From assembly GCA_964581165.1 (NCBI GenBank), contig CAZOMM010000007.1, positions 1-40,612 of the forward strand: a stretch of 40,612 nucleotides of DNA, read 5' to 3'. A program made the translations under genes and the position numbers. The notes below the pieces were generated by a model. That model made no database searches and was not told where the DNA came from. It saw only the letters and a program-made list of their open reading frames with translations. Shown piece after piece: positions 17,785-25,783 of this stretch (position 1 is the first letter of the stretch; every line of letters starts with the position of its first letter). Source of the DNA: CAZPAN01 sp964581165 (GTDB lineage Bacteria > Actinomycetota > Coriobacteriia > Coriobacteriales > CADBOM01).

Positions 17785-18093
17785 TTGGCAAGTCAAAAGA
17801 TAAGGATTCGACTTAAGGGATACGATCATGAGATCGTGGATAAGTCGACCAAGCTCATAGTGGAGACCGCGATCAAGACTGGTGCTAAGGTATCTGGTCC
17901 GATCCCTCTGCCAACCGAGCGCAATATCTACTGCGTTATCCGCTCGCCACATGTGAATAAAGATAGCCGTGAGCAGTTTGAGATGCGAACCCATAAAAGG
18001 CTCATCGACATCCTTGAGCCAACCCCCTCTACGGTTGACTCGATGATGAGACTCGACCTTCCGGCGGGTGTGGATATAGAGATTAAGCTCTAG
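17785..18093 (+). CDS. rpsJ: Small ribosomal subunit protein uS10
   Basis: S10 is a 30S head protein and also NusE, a partner of NusB/NusG in antitermination. The TTG at 17785 is chosen because it gives the standard start (M)ASQKIRIRLKGYDHE and lies eight bases after tggagg. The length of 102 residues is normal. GPIPLPTERNIYCVIRSPHV and the C-terminal LPAGVDIEIKL are conserved. Confidence 0.97.
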   Translation: MASQKIRIRLKGYDHEIVDKSTKLIVETAIKTGAKVSGPIPLPTERNIYCVIRSPHVNKDSREQFEMRTHKRLIDILEPTPSTVDSMMRLDLPAGVDIEIKL

Positions 18094-18142
18094 ACAATTT
18101 ATGAGGTTATAATGCACAGGTTGCGCTTTTGGACCTGCGCAA
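18083..18142 (+). promoter_or_regulatory. Possible internal promoter and hairpin in rplC leader
   Basis: A perfect -10 hexamer TATAAT occurs at 18108-18113, just after the rpsJ stop codon, but the best -35 candidate (TTAAGC, 18083-18088, spacing 19) is poor. Immediately downstream ttgcgc/gcgcaa (18121-18126 with 18137-18142) forms a hairpin. This may allow extra transcription of the ribosomal genes from rplC onward. Confidence 0.3.
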
Positions 18143-18222
18143 AAACATTGAAGTAGTGGTCCGCTGAGGACAGCAAAAGGGTGCTGTGGGCTCATGATCA
18201 CGTGGAGGTAGGACTAGAGGTT

Positions 18223-18846
18223 ATGACAAAGATGATTCTGGGTCGTAAGCTCGGGATGACACAGGTCTGGGACGAAAATGACCAGATTGTTCCAGTTACA
18301 GTTATAGAGGCTGGTCCTTGTGTTGTCTCGCAGATTAAGACCAAAGAGACCGATGGCTATGAGGCCATCCAGATTGGCTTTGGCGATATTCGCGAAAAGC
18401 TGGTCAACAAGCCAATGGCTGGTCATTTTAAGAAGGCCGGCGTAAAGCCAATGCGCTATCTGCGCGAGGTTAGAGTTGATGACGCTTCTGCTCATGAACT
18501 TGGTGAGGTTATTTCGGTTGATAGTCTTTCGGGTTGCGAGAAGGTAAATGTCACCGGAACCTCAAAAGGTAAAGGATTCGCTGGTGTTATGAAGCGCCAT
18601 GGTTTTGCTGGCGGCCCAGGTGGGCACGGATCGCATTTTCATCGTGCTCCCGGCTCAATTGGTCAGTGTGCATACCCTTCCCGAGTTTTTAAGGGTGTTA
18701 AGATGCCGGGCCACATGGGCAATGAGAGGGTAACAGTAAGAAACCTTAAGGTTGTCCGCATAGATGCAGAGCACAATGTGATCCTCGTCAAGGGAGCGGT
18801 CCCGGGCGGCAACAATGGTCTGCTCGAGATCTGCGAGGCCCATTAG
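18223..18846 (+). CDS. rplC: Large ribosomal subunit protein uL3
   Basis: L3 is an early 50S assembly protein near the peptidyl-transferase centre. The ATG at 18223 gives MTKMILGRKLGMTQVW; an alternative ATG lies nine bases later, and an upstream in-frame start is not L3-like. The length of 207 residues is typical. The glycine/histidine-rich loop KRHGFAGGPGGHGSHFHR and GSIGQCAYPSRVFKG are conserved. Confidence 0.96.
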   Translation: MTKMILGRKLGMTQVWDENDQIVPVTVIEAGPCVVSQIKTKETDGYEAIQIGFGDIREKLVNKPMAGHFKKAGVKPMRYLREVRVDDASAHELGEVISVDSLSGCEKVNVTGTSKGKGFAGVMKRHGFAGGPGGHGSHFHRAPGSIGQCAYPSRVFKGVKMPGHMGNERVTVRNLKVVRIDAEHNVILVKGAVPGGNNGLLEICEAH

Positions 18847-18874
18847 GCCTATCTGCTAAAGGAGTATGCGAATA

Positions 18875-19501
18875 ATGGCAAACATTAGCGTTTATAACCA
18901 GAAGGGCGAAAAGATCGACGATGTTGCTCTTGCAGAGTCGGTTTTTGATATCGAGCCCAACATTCATGTGATGCATGAAGTGGTGAGATCTCAGCTTGCT
19001 GCTCGCAGGCAGGGAACTCATCAAACTAAAACTCGCGGAAAGGTGAGTGGCGGCGGAAGAAAGCCCTGGAGACAAAAGGGAACTGGCCGTGCACGCCAAG
19101 GCTCCACAAGAGCACCTCAATGGAGGGGCGGTGGAACTGTTTTTGGGCCACATCCGCGTAGCTACGCATTTAAGGTACCTAGTAAGGTCATCAAGCTTGC
19201 AATGCGCTCTGCTCTTTCTGCAAAGCTTGCTGATGATGAGATCCGTGTAGTTGATTCTTTAGACTTTGAAAATCCTAAGACCAAAGAGGCTAAGGCCTTC
19301 ATTGATGCCATGGAGCTTGATGGTCGTATCACCTTGGTTGTTGGTGAGGACGATATCAATACTTTCCTGTCGTTCCGCAACATCCCTGGTTTGAGGGTTA
19401 TTTCTATGAGGGAATCAAACACCTACGACTTCATTGACAACAAGACCCTCGTCTTTACCCTGTCGGCTATCAAGTACATTGAGGAGGTGCTCGCCAAATG
19501 A
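18875..19501 (+). CDS. rplD: Large ribosomal subunit protein uL4
   Basis: L4 lines the exit tunnel. The ATG at 18875 is chosen for its ten-base spacing from aaaggag and the standard start MANISVYNQKGEKI; an ATG nine bases earlier is too close to that site. The 208-residue protein carries the tunnel loop with KTRGKVSGGGRKPWRQKGTG and RQGSTRAPQWRGGG. It overlaps rplW by four bases (ATGA), implying translational coupling. Confidence 0.97.
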   Translation: MANISVYNQKGEKIDDVALAESVFDIEPNIHVMHEVVRSQLAARRQGTHQTKTRGKVSGGGRKPWRQKGTGRARQGSTRAPQWRGGGTVFGPHPRSYAFKVPSKVIKLAMRSALSAKLADDEIRVVDSLDFENPKTKEAKAFIDAMELDGRITLVVGEDDINTFLSFRNIPGLRVISMRESNTYDFIDNKTLVFTLSAIKYIEEVLAK

Positions 19502-19788
19502 ACAAGGATCCAAGAGAGGTGATCATCCGTCCGATAGTCACCGAGCGCTCGTTCGATCAGATCGAAGAAGAAAACCGTTACACCTTTGAGGTGGCGAAGA
19601 CCTCCAACAAGATCGAGATTGCCCAAGCCATTCAGGCCATCTTTGATGTTAGGGTTGTTAAGGTCAACACAGTCAATGTAAAGCCTAAGCCCAAGCGCGT
19701 TCGTTACAACATGGGTTATACGCGTACTTGGAAAAAGGCTATCGTTAAGCTAGCTCCAGGGGATAGCATCGATCTTTATTCAAGCTAG
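19498..19788 (+). CDS. rplW: Large ribosomal subunit protein uL23
   Basis: L23 sits at the tunnel exit and is the docking site for trigger factor and SRP. The 96-residue protein reads DPREVIIRPIVTERSFDQIEEENRYTFEV and ends with the conserved RYNMGYTRTWKKAIVKL segment. The start codon overlaps the rplD stop. A 194-base structured spacer separates it from rplB. Confidence 0.96.
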   Translation: MNKDPREVIIRPIVTERSFDQIEEENRYTFEVAKTSNKIEIAQAIQAIFDVRVVKVNTVNVKPKPKRVRYNMGYTRTWKKAIVKLAPGDSIDLYSS

Positions 19789-19982
19789 CCAATCAAGAGT
19801 CTGTCCTTTGATTGCAAGGGATGTATTGAAGCCTCTTAGCAGAGGCGATTATGTTAGGGCCTCTTTGTGTCATTAATATGGATACGCTCGGAGGCGTGGT
19901 AGTCCGGAGTCAGTAGGATCCATGGCAAATTGCCATGATACTCCCAGAGATCCTAGGGCCATCGGACAGTTAAGGAGAAACA
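19789..19982 (+). promoter_or_regulatory. Structured leader RNA between rplW and rplB
   Basis: This 194-base spacer is unusually long for the S10 operon. It contains caatcaa/ttgattg just after rplW, gcctct/agaggc near 19831-19846, and then a nested fold: gtccg (19902-19906) with cggac (19963-19967), aggatc (19915-19920) with gatcct (19949-19954), and catggca/tgccatg (19921-19927 with 19931-19937). The nested stems are consistent with a ribosomal-protein or other regulatory leader for rplB. No known leader family was recognised. Confidence 0.45.
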
Positions 19983-20813
19983 ATGGGAGTTAAGCCATAC
20001 AAGCCGACGTCGCCAGGTAGGCGCTTCCAGACGGTCTCTGATTTTGCAGAGATCACAAGAAGCGAGCCTGAGAAGTCCCTGGTAACGTCTTTGCCTAAGA
20101 AGGCTGGTCGCAATAATTACGGCCGTATTACCACCAGACACAAGGGTGGCGGCCACAAGAGGCGTTATCGCATTATCGACTTTAAGCGTAACAAAGATGG
20201 TGTACCTGCCAAGGTTGCCACTATCGAATACGATCCCAATCGCTCTTCGCGCATTGCACTTTTACATTATGCCGATGGTGCTAAGGCCTATATTTTGCAT
20301 CCCAAGGGCCTAAAAGTTGGGGATGTTGTAACTTCTGGATCGGGTAGTGATATCAAGCCTGGATGTGCAATGCAGCTTGCTGATATCCCAGTTGGTACGC
20401 TTGTTCATGCTGTTGAGCTTCAGCCTGGACGTGGAGCTGCTATGGCTCGCTCGGCTGGTACTTCGGTGCAGCTAATGGCTAAGGAGGGCAAATATGCAAT
20501 CCTTCGCCTTCCTTCTTCTGAGATGCGCAGGGTTTTACTCACCTGTAGAGCAACCGTAGGTGAGGTTGGAAACGCCGAGCACTCCAATATCAAATTTGGT
20601 AAAGCTGGACGTAAGAGGTGGGCAGGAGTAAGGCCTCACGTTCGTGGTACTGCCATGAATCCAGTTGATCATCCCCATGGTGGTGGTGAAGGTAAGAACA
20701 AGTCGGCCGGCCGCCATCCTGTTACGCCTTGGGGTAAACCTACTAAGGGTCATCGTACTCGTAACAAGAAGAAGGCTTCGAGCAAGCTTATCGTTCGTCG
20801 CCGCACCAAGTAG
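19983..20813 (+). CDS. rplB: Large ribosomal subunit protein uL2
   Basis: L2 is required for peptidyl-transferase activity and subunit joining. The 276-residue protein starts GVKPYKPTSPGRR and includes RHKGGGHKRRYRIIDFKR and the C-terminal GTAMNPVDHPHGGGEGKNK motif containing the functionally essential histidine. The ATG follows aaggaga. The rpsS start region begins just after its stop codon. Confidence 0.98.
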   Translation: MGVKPYKPTSPGRRFQTVSDFAEITRSEPEKSLVTSLPKKAGRNNYGRITTRHKGGGHKRRYRIIDFKRNKDGVPAKVATIEYDPNRSSRIALLHYADGAKAYILHPKGLKVGDVVTSGSGSDIKPGCAMQLADIPVGTLVHAVELQPGRGAAMARSAGTSVQLMAKEGKYAILRLPSSEMRRVLLTCRATVGEVGNAEHSNIKFGKAGRKRWAGVRPHVRGTAMNPVDHPHGGGEGKNKSAGRHPVTPWGKPTKGHRTRNKKKASSKLIVRRRTK

Positions 20814-20837
20814 TCTTTGAGAATTGGAGATATTGCA

Positions 20838-21104
20838 GTGAGCAGAAGTTTAAAAAAAGGCCCCTTTGTGGAGCCTAGGCTCCTCGGCCGTATCACGGCG
20901 ATGAACGAGGCGGGGACCAAGGAGGTTGTTAAGACTTGGTCGCGTGCCTCCACTATTTTTCCCGAGATGGTCGGACACACAATTGCCGTTCATGATGGAC
21001 GTAAGCATGTTCCTGTGTACATTACAGAGTCGATGGTAGGTCACAAACTTGGTGAGTTTGCACCTACTCGCACAAACCGTGGTTATAAGAAGGAGGGCAA
21101 GTAA
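20838..21104 (+). CDS. rpsS: Small ribosomal subunit protein uS19
   Basis: S19 forms, with S13, part of the 30S head contact with tRNA and the large subunit. The GTG at 20838 is chosen over an in-frame TTG at 20817 because it gives (M)SRSLKKGPFVEPRLL, the family N-terminus, and has ggaga seven bases before it. The length of 88 residues is normal, with HDGRKHVPVYITESMVGHKLGEF conserved. Confidence 0.96.
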   Translation: MSRSLKKGPFVEPRLLGRITAMNEAGTKEVVKTWSRASTIFPEMVGHTIAVHDGRKHVPVYITESMVGHKLGEFAPTRTNRGYKKEGK

Positions 21105-21107
21105 GCG

Positions 21108-21446
21108 ATGGAAGCGCATGCTATCGCACGTTATATCAGGGTCTCTCCTCGCAAAGCTCGCATGGTCGTAGATTTAATCCGTGGCAAGGGTGTTGATGAA
21201 GCTCGAGAGATTCTGGCTTTTTGCGACAGAGATGTTGCAGAGGTGGTTCTCAAGTGCCTCAACAGTGCAGTTTCTAATGCCACTCAGGCAGGTTTGCCAA
21301 GCGGGAACCTCTATGTAAAGACGACCTACGTTGATGAGGGTCCAACAATGAAGAGGATCCGTCCCCGCGCAAGGGGAAGCGCCGCTAGGATTCGTAAGCG
21401 CTCGAGTCATATCACCGTAAAGGTCGCTCCTAGAGGGGAGGAGTAA
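21108..21446 (+). CDS. rplV: Large ribosomal subunit protein uL22
   Basis: L22 lines the nascent-peptide tunnel and contributes to the macrolide-sensitive constriction. The 112-residue protein has the RVSPRKARMVVDLIRGKG start region and C-terminal loop GPTMKRIRPRARGSAARIRKRSSHI. It starts three bases after rpsS, with the aaggaggg site lying in the end of that gene. Confidence 0.97.
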   Translation: MEAHAIARYIRVSPRKARMVVDLIRGKGVDEAREILAFCDRDVAEVVLKCLNSAVSNATQAGLPSGNLYVKTTYVDEGPTMKRIRPRARGSAARIRKRSSHITVKVAPRGEE

Positions 21447-21450
21447 GTAA

Positions 21451-22152
21451 ATGGGACAGAAGGTTTGCCCTATAGGTTTTCGCCTTGGAATCACCGAGGA
21501 GTGGAGGAGTCGTTGGTATGCTGACAAGGATTACGCTGCCAATCTTGCCAACGACATAGAGATCAAGAAGTACCTTCAAAAAAGACTTGAGCGTGCTGCT
21601 GTTTCTTCTATTGAGATTGAGAGAGCTGGCGAAAAGATCAAGATCATCATTGCTACTGCTCGTCCGGGTGTTGTGATTGGCAAGAAGGGTTCGGAGATCG
21701 AGCAGCTGCGCAAAGAACTGCAAAAGATTGCCAAAATTCATGTTGATATAGATGTGATTGAGGTTAAAAGACCCGAGCTTGATGCCAATCTTATTGCTCA
21801 ATCTATTGCTGAGCAGCTCGAAGGTCGTGTGGCTTTTCGCCGCGCAATGCGCAAGGCTGTTCAATCTGCTATTAAATCTGGTGCTCTTGGCATTAAGGTT
21901 CAGTGTTCTGGCCGACTTGGTGGTGCCGAGATGTGCCGTACGGAGTGGTACAGGGAAGGCAGGGTTCCTCTACACACCCTGCGTGCAAAGATCGACTACG
22001 GCTTTTCTACTGCTGCCACAACGATGGGTTCTATCGGAGTTAAAGTTTGGGTTTACCAGGGAGAGAAGCTTCCTGGTATGGAGATACCCAGGCCTGCTCT
22101 CGAAGGTCCCTCGCGCCCGCAGCGTCATCGCCGTGGCGAAGGAAGGAAGTAG
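21451..22152 (+). CDS. rpsC: Small ribosomal subunit protein uS3
   Basis: S3 lies at the mRNA entry tunnel and contributes helicase activity. The 233-residue protein starts MGQKVCPIGFRLGI, has a KH domain with GVVIGKKGSEIEQLRKEL near residues 71-88, and a C-terminal domain with SGRLGGAEMCRTEWYREGRVPLHTLRA spanning about 150-176. ggggaggag precedes the ATG. Confidence 0.98.
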   Translation: MGQKVCPIGFRLGITEEWRSRWYADKDYAANLANDIEIKKYLQKRLERAAVSSIEIERAGEKIKIIIATARPGVVIGKKGSEIEQLRKELQKIAKIHVDIDVIEVKRPELDANLIAQSIAEQLEGRVAFRRAMRKAVQSAIKSGALGIKVQCSGRLGGAEMCRTEWYREGRVPLHTLRAKIDYGFSTAATTMGSIGVKVWVYQGEKLPGMEIPRPALEGPSRPQRHRRGEGRK

Positions 22153-22157
22153 ACGAG

Positions 22158-22580
22158 ATGCTTATTCCCAAGCGTGTTAAACACCGCAAGGTGCAACGTG
22201 GTTCTATGAAGGGTAAGGCCAAGGGTGGAACCAAGCTTAATTTTGGTGATTTTGGTATCCAGGCCCTAGAGCCACACTGGATTACTAACAGGCAGATTGA
22301 GGCTGCTCGTGTTGCTATGACTCGTCAAATGAGACGTGGTGGTAAGGTTTGGATCACGATTTTTCCTGATAAGCCTATTACCAAAAAGCCTGCCGAGACT
22401 CGTATGGGTTCGGGAAAGGGTAATCCGGAGGACTGGGTTGCAGTTGTAAAACCCGGCAGGATTATGTTTGAGGTCGGTCAGATCGACCCTGCCACTGCTA
22501 GACGTGCGCTGGAACTTGCAATTCAAAAGCTTCCCATTAAGTGCAAGATTGTCAGCCGCGAGGACATGGGAGATAACTAA
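22158..22580 (+). CDS. rplP: Large ribosomal subunit protein uL16
   Basis: L16 contacts A-site tRNA in the 50S subunit. The ATG at 22158 gives MLIPKRVKHRKVQRGSMKG, the standard start; the open frame extends upstream into rpsC but that part is not L16. The length of 140 residues fits. RMGSGKGNPEDWVAVVKPGRI is conserved. It overlaps rpmC by one base (TAATG). Confidence 0.97.
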   Translation: MLIPKRVKHRKVQRGSMKGKAKGGTKLNFGDFGIQALEPHWITNRQIEAARVAMTRQMRRGGKVWITIFPDKPITKKPAETRMGSGKGNPEDWVAVVKPGRIMFEVGQIDPATARRALELAIQKLPIKCKIVSREDMGDN

Positions 22581-22789
22581 TGAAGGCATCCGATATCAGG
22601 GAACTCAGCAACGAAAATCTGGAAAAGGCGCTGAAGGACTCCCGTGCGGAGCTCTTCAACCTGCGCTTTCAGATGGCCACGAGTCAGCTAGATAACACTG
22701 CCAGGATTAAGCTGGTAAAGAAGGACATCGCGCGCGTCCTAACCGAGATCCGCGCCCGCGAGATCAAGTCTGCGGCAGAGACCGCATAA
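22580..22789 (+). CDS. rpmC: Large ribosomal subunit protein uL29
   Basis: L29 is a small helical protein near the tunnel exit. The 69-residue sequence has ELSNENLEKALKDSRAELFNLRFQMATSQ followed by RIKLVKKDIARVLTEIRARE, the two-helix pattern of the family. Its start codon shares one base with the rplP stop, so translation is probably coupled. Confidence 0.95.
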   Translation: MKASDIRELSNENLEKALKDSRAELFNLRFQMATSQLDNTARIKLVKKDIARVLTEIRAREIKSAAETA

Positions 22790-22805
22790 GGAAAAGGAAT
22801 GCCAG

Positions 22806-23066
22806 ATGACTGAACAAAGGAACAATAGAAAGCTTCGCCAGGGCGTGGTGGTCTCGGCGGTTAACGACAAGACCATTGTGGTAAAAATCACCGAGCGTAA
22901 AAAGCATCCCGTTTATTCCAAGATGGTTACTCGCTCCAAAAAGCTACACGCCCACGACGAGCAAAACGTTGCTGGTGTAGGAGACACCGTTTCGATTATG
23001 GAGACTCGTCCTCTCTCTAAGAACAAGAGGTGGAGACTTGTCGAGATTGTCGAGAAGGCCAAGTAA
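22806..23066 (+). CDS. rpsQ: Small ribosomal subunit protein uS17
   Basis: S17 is a primary 16S rRNA binder. The 86-residue protein has NRKLRQGVVVSAVNDKTIVVKI, KHPVYSKMVTRSKKLHAHDE and the conserved ETRPLSKNKRWRLVEIVEKAK end. An aaaagga ribosome binding site precedes the ATG. A tandem 18-base duplication fills part of the spacer to rplN. Confidence 0.97.
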   Translation: MTEQRNNRKLRQGVVVSAVNDKTIVVKITERKKHPVYSKMVTRSKKLHAHDEQNVAGVGDTVSIMETRPLSKNKRWRLVEIVEKAK

Positions 23067-23083
23067 GTTGAGATTCGTCTTTG

Positions 23084-23119
23084 GGTAAATGCCTAGCAAT
23101 AGGTAAATGCCTAGCGATG
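23084..23119 (+). repeat. Tandem 18-base duplication between rpsQ and rplN
   Basis: GGTAAATGCCTAGCAATA (23084-23101) is followed directly by GGTAAATGCCTAGCGATG (23102-23119), a 16/18 match. The 72-base spacer otherwise holds only the rplN ribosome binding site. Confidence 0.9.
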
Positions 23120-23138
23120 TAGTAGTTGGAGGAATTCG

Positions 23139-23507
23139 ATGATTCAGCAGCAGACCATGTTGAATGTCGCCGATAACTCGGGTGCACGTAAAGTTCAGTG
23201 CATCAAAGTTCTCGGTGGATCAAAAAGGCGTTATGCGGGTCTTGGCGACACGATTGTCTGCTCCGTTAAGGAGGCTACCCCTAATGGGGCGGTCAAGAAG
23301 GGCGACGTTGTACGCTGCGTGATAGTTAGGGTAAAAAAAGAGGTTCGTCGCAAAGACGGAAGTTATATCAGGTTCGATCAAAATGCTGCGGTTGTCGTGG
23401 ATCAGTCTGGTGCCCCTAGGGGGACCCGCGTCTTCGGTCCCGTGGCACGTGAGCTTCGTGAGAAGTCTTTCATGAAGATTTGCTCGCTTGCTCCCGAGAC
23501 GCTTTAG
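23139..23507 (+). CDS. rplN: Large ribosomal subunit protein uL14
   Basis: L14 forms an intersubunit bridge. The 122-residue protein begins MIQQQTMLNVADNSGARKVQCIKVLGGS and contains GDVVRCVIVRVKKEVRRKDGSYIRFDQNA and GTRVFGPVARELREK, all diagnostic. The ATG follows ggagga with seven-base spacing. Confidence 0.98.
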   Translation: MIQQQTMLNVADNSGARKVQCIKVLGGSKRRYAGLGDTIVCSVKEATPNGAVKKGDVVRCVIVRVKKEVRRKDGSYIRFDQNAAVVVDQSGAPRGTRVFGPVARELREKSFMKICSLAPETL

Positions 23508-23521
23508 AAGGGATACCGCAA

Positions 23522-23839
23522 ATGGCAATGAGGATTCGCAAGGGCGACCGTGTCAAGGTCATCTCTGGAAAAGACAAGGGCGCTGAGTCTTTGGTTATGA
23601 GAGCCCTGCCCTCAAAAAATAAGGTTGTTGTCGAAAAGGTGGCTGTTGTTAAAAAGCATCAGAAGCCTAATCAGACAAAGCAAACTGGAGGCATCGTCGA
23701 ACTTGAGATGCCCATTGATGTTTCTAACGTAATGCTAGTTTGCCCCAAGTGCAAAAAACCCACCAGGGTTAATGCCAGAAAAGAGGGGGCTAAAAAGATC
23801 CGCACATGTAAGAGGTGTGGGGAGGATATTGACCGCTAA
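23522..23839 (+). CDS. rplX: Large ribosomal subunit protein uL24 (four-cysteine form)
   Basis: L24 starts 50S assembly. ATG 23522 is chosen after the gaaggg site; another ATG lies two codons later, and the upstream in-frame start lies inside rplN. The 105-residue protein has a KOW segment (KGDRVKVISGKDKGAE). Its C-terminus carries CPKC and CKRC pairs, a probable zinc site seen in only some L24 proteins. Confidence 0.95.
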   Translation: MAMRIRKGDRVKVISGKDKGAESLVMRALPSKNKVVVEKVAVVKKHQKPNQTKQTGGIVELEMPIDVSNVMLVCPKCKKPTRVNARKEGAKKIRTCKRCGEDIDR

Positions 23840-23922
23840 TCGGATGGCGGGCAACGCCGTCATTCGAGAGGGTGCAGGGTCGGAAATCCTGCATCGTCTC
23901 CTCGTTTCGAAAGGAATTTGAA

Positions 23923-24468
23923 GTGACACCTCGTCTTAAAGAAGACTACAAGACAAGGATCGAGCCCATGCTCGAAGAGCAACTGGGTATCACAAACATT
24001 AACCATGTCCCTAAGCTAGAGAAGATTGTCGTTAATATGGGCGTTGGAGGCGCAGTCTCAGATAGCAAGCTTTTAGACGGTGCCATCAACGATCTTCGTA
24101 CCATTACTGGTCAGCAGCCTGTTGTTACCAAGGCTCGCAAGTCTATCGCATCGTTTAAGATCAGAGCTGGCATGCCTATTGGTTGCAAGGTTACCTTGCG
24201 TGGCAATCGTATGTGGGAGTTTTTTGACAGGCTAATCAGTGCTGCCATCCCTCGTATTAGGGACTTTAGGGGATTTTCTCCCTCAAGCTTTGATGGTAGG
24301 GGCAATTACACCTTTGGTGTGACCGAGCAGTTAATCTTTCCCGAGGTTGATTACGACGAGATCGACAGGGTTCGTGGCATGGACATCACAATTGTCACAA
24401 CTGCCGATGATGACCAGGCGGCCAAGGCCCTGCTCGATGCCTTCGGCTTTCCCTTCAAAAACGAATAG
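23923..24468 (+). CDS. rplE: Large ribosomal subunit protein uL5
   Basis: L5 binds 5S rRNA and contacts P-site tRNA. The GTG at 23923 gives (M)TPRLKEDYKTRIEPML, in line with the family, and follows aaagga; the open frame upstream covers a hairpin (gcagg/cctgc) in the leader. The 181-residue protein has KLEKIVVNMGVG, FKIRAGMPIGCKVTLRG and the C-terminal TTADDDQAAKALLDAFGFPF. Confidence 0.97.
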   Translation: MTPRLKEDYKTRIEPMLEEQLGITNINHVPKLEKIVVNMGVGGAVSDSKLLDGAINDLRTITGQQPVVTKARKSIASFKIRAGMPIGCKVTLRGNRMWEFFDRLISAAIPRIRDFRGFSPSSFDGRGNYTFGVTEQLIFPEVDYDEIDRVRGMDITIVTTADDDQAAKALLDAFGFPFKNE

Positions 24469-24479
24469 GAGGATAGACC

Positions 24480-24665
24480 GTGGCAAAGAAGTCTATGATC
24501 GCGAAGTCAAAGAAGGAACCCAAGTTTTCTACGCGTCAGCACAACCGCTGCACACGCTGTGGGCGTCCTAGAGGCTATTATCGCAAGTTTGGACTTTGTC
24601 GCGTGTGCCTACGTGAGCTTGCCGGAAAAGGTGAGCTTCCTGGTATACGCAAGGCCAGCTGGTAA
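24480..24665 (+). CDS. rpsZ: Small ribosomal subunit protein uS14, zinc-binding type Z
   Basis: This is the short, 61-residue zinc form of S14 in the 30S head. It starts at GTG with (M)AKKSMIAKSKKEPKFS and carries CTRCGRPRGYYRKFGLCRVCLREL, two CxxC pairs that hold one zinc ion. It ends GIRKASW, typical of this form. aggagga lies six bases before the start. The gene is called rpsN or rpsZ in different genomes. Confidence 0.96.
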   Translation: MAKKSMIAKSKKEPKFSTRQHNRCTRCGRPRGYYRKFGLCRVCLRELAGKGELPGIRKASW

Positions 24666-24705
24666 TTGACAGCTGGTGCATTATCCGGCCGAAAGGCGCT
24701 AGAAG

Positions 24706-24735
24706 ATAGCGAACCATCAAATAGCGAACCATCGG
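24706..24735 (+). repeat. Tandem 15-base duplication between rpsZ and rpsH
   Basis: atagcgaaccatcaa (24706-24720) is followed at once by atagcgaaccatcgg (24721-24735), a 13/15 match. It occupies the middle of the 94-base spacer before the rpsH ribosome binding site. Confidence 0.88.
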
Positions 24736-24759
24736 CATGATATTTAGTAGGAGGATTTG

Positions 24760-25158
24760 ATGCCAGTAACCGATCCTATTGCGGACATGCTTACACGCAT
24801 TCGTAATGCAAATTCCGCGTCTAAGGATTCTGTAACGATGCCTTCTAGTAAAAAGCTAGTTGCTATCGCTCAGATTATGAAGGATGAGGGCTACATCGCT
24901 GACTTTACTGTTATCGAAAAAGCCCCCCAAAACGAACTCACAGTAACGCTTAAGTATGGTCCTAAGAAAGCCAAGGTTATTCGTGGTATTCGCAGGATCT
25001 CTAAGCCAGGTCTGCGTATTTATGCCGGTAAGAATGATTTACCAAGGGTTCTTGGTGGGCTTGGAACTGCAATCATATCTACTTCTAGCGGAGTTATGAC
25101 CGACCGCGAGGCTCGCAAAGCGGGCATCGGTGGTGAGGTTCTAGCCTATATTTGGTAG
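24760..25158 (+). CDS. rpsH: Small ribosomal subunit protein uS8
   Basis: S8 is a primary 16S rRNA binder and represses the spc operon in some bacteria. ATG 24760 follows aggagga closely; an in-frame TTG one codon upstream is less likely. The 132-residue protein has MPVTDPIADMLTRIRNA at the start and the STSSGVMTDREARKAGIGGEVL block at the end. Confidence 0.97.
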   Translation: MPVTDPIADMLTRIRNANSASKDSVTMPSSKKLVAIAQIMKDEGYIADFTVIEKAPQNELTVTLKYGPKKAKVIRGIRRISKPGLRIYAGKNDLPRVLGGLGTAIISTSSGVMTDREARKAGIGGEVLAYIW

Positions 25159-25186
25159 CTGCTTAGGTATTGGGAAGGAGTGCACG

Positions 25187-25732
25187 ATGTCTAGAGTCGG
25201 AAAAATGCCAATCGCAATACCCAGCGGCGTGGATGTAAAGATTGACGGGGATACCGTTACCGTTAAGGGTCCTAAGGGCGAGCTTACACAGTCGTTTAGC
25301 GATCTGGTTAAGATTGAGCAAATCGAAAACGAGCTAGTGGTTACAAGGGATAGCGATGATGCCGATGCACGATCGCTTCATGGCCTTACCAGAGCTCTTG
25401 TTCACAACATGGTTGTTGGTGTAACCGAGGGTTATTCTAAAAAACTTGTTCTTGTTGGTGTTGGATACAGGGCACAGGTTAAAAATGGTGGCCTAGAGTT
25501 GTCGCTTGGTTACTCGCATCCGGTGATTGTTGATGCTATTGAGGGCATCACTTTTGATTGTCCTTCGGTCACAGAGATTATTGTCAGTGGCATCGATAAG
25601 CAAAAGGTCGGTCAGGTAGCTGCAGATGTTAGAAAGTGGAGGCCGCCAGAGCCTTACAAGGGCAAGGGTATCCGCTATGAGAACGAGCAGATACGTCGCA
25701 AGCTTGGCAAGGCTGCTTCGGCTGCTTCGTAG
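25187..25732 (+). CDS. rplF: Large ribosomal subunit protein uL6
   Basis: L6 lies near the factor-binding site and sarcin-ricin loop. The 181-residue protein starts MSRVGKMPIAIPSGVDV, has two similar alpha/beta domains, and ends with the conserved GQVAADVRKWRPPEPYKGKGIRYENE region. The ATG is preceded by aaggag. Confidence 0.98.
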   Translation: MSRVGKMPIAIPSGVDVKIDGDTVTVKGPKGELTQSFSDLVKIEQIENELVVTRDSDDADARSLHGLTRALVHNMVVGVTEGYSKKLVLVGVGYRAQVKNGGLELSLGYSHPVIVDAIEGITFDCPSVTEIIVSGIDKQKVGQVAADVRKWRPPEPYKGKGIRYENEQIRRKLGKAASAAS

Positions 25733-25783
25733 TTTTAATCTGAGGCATGTGTTTATCTGATCAAGTGATCTTTAGGAGCATCG

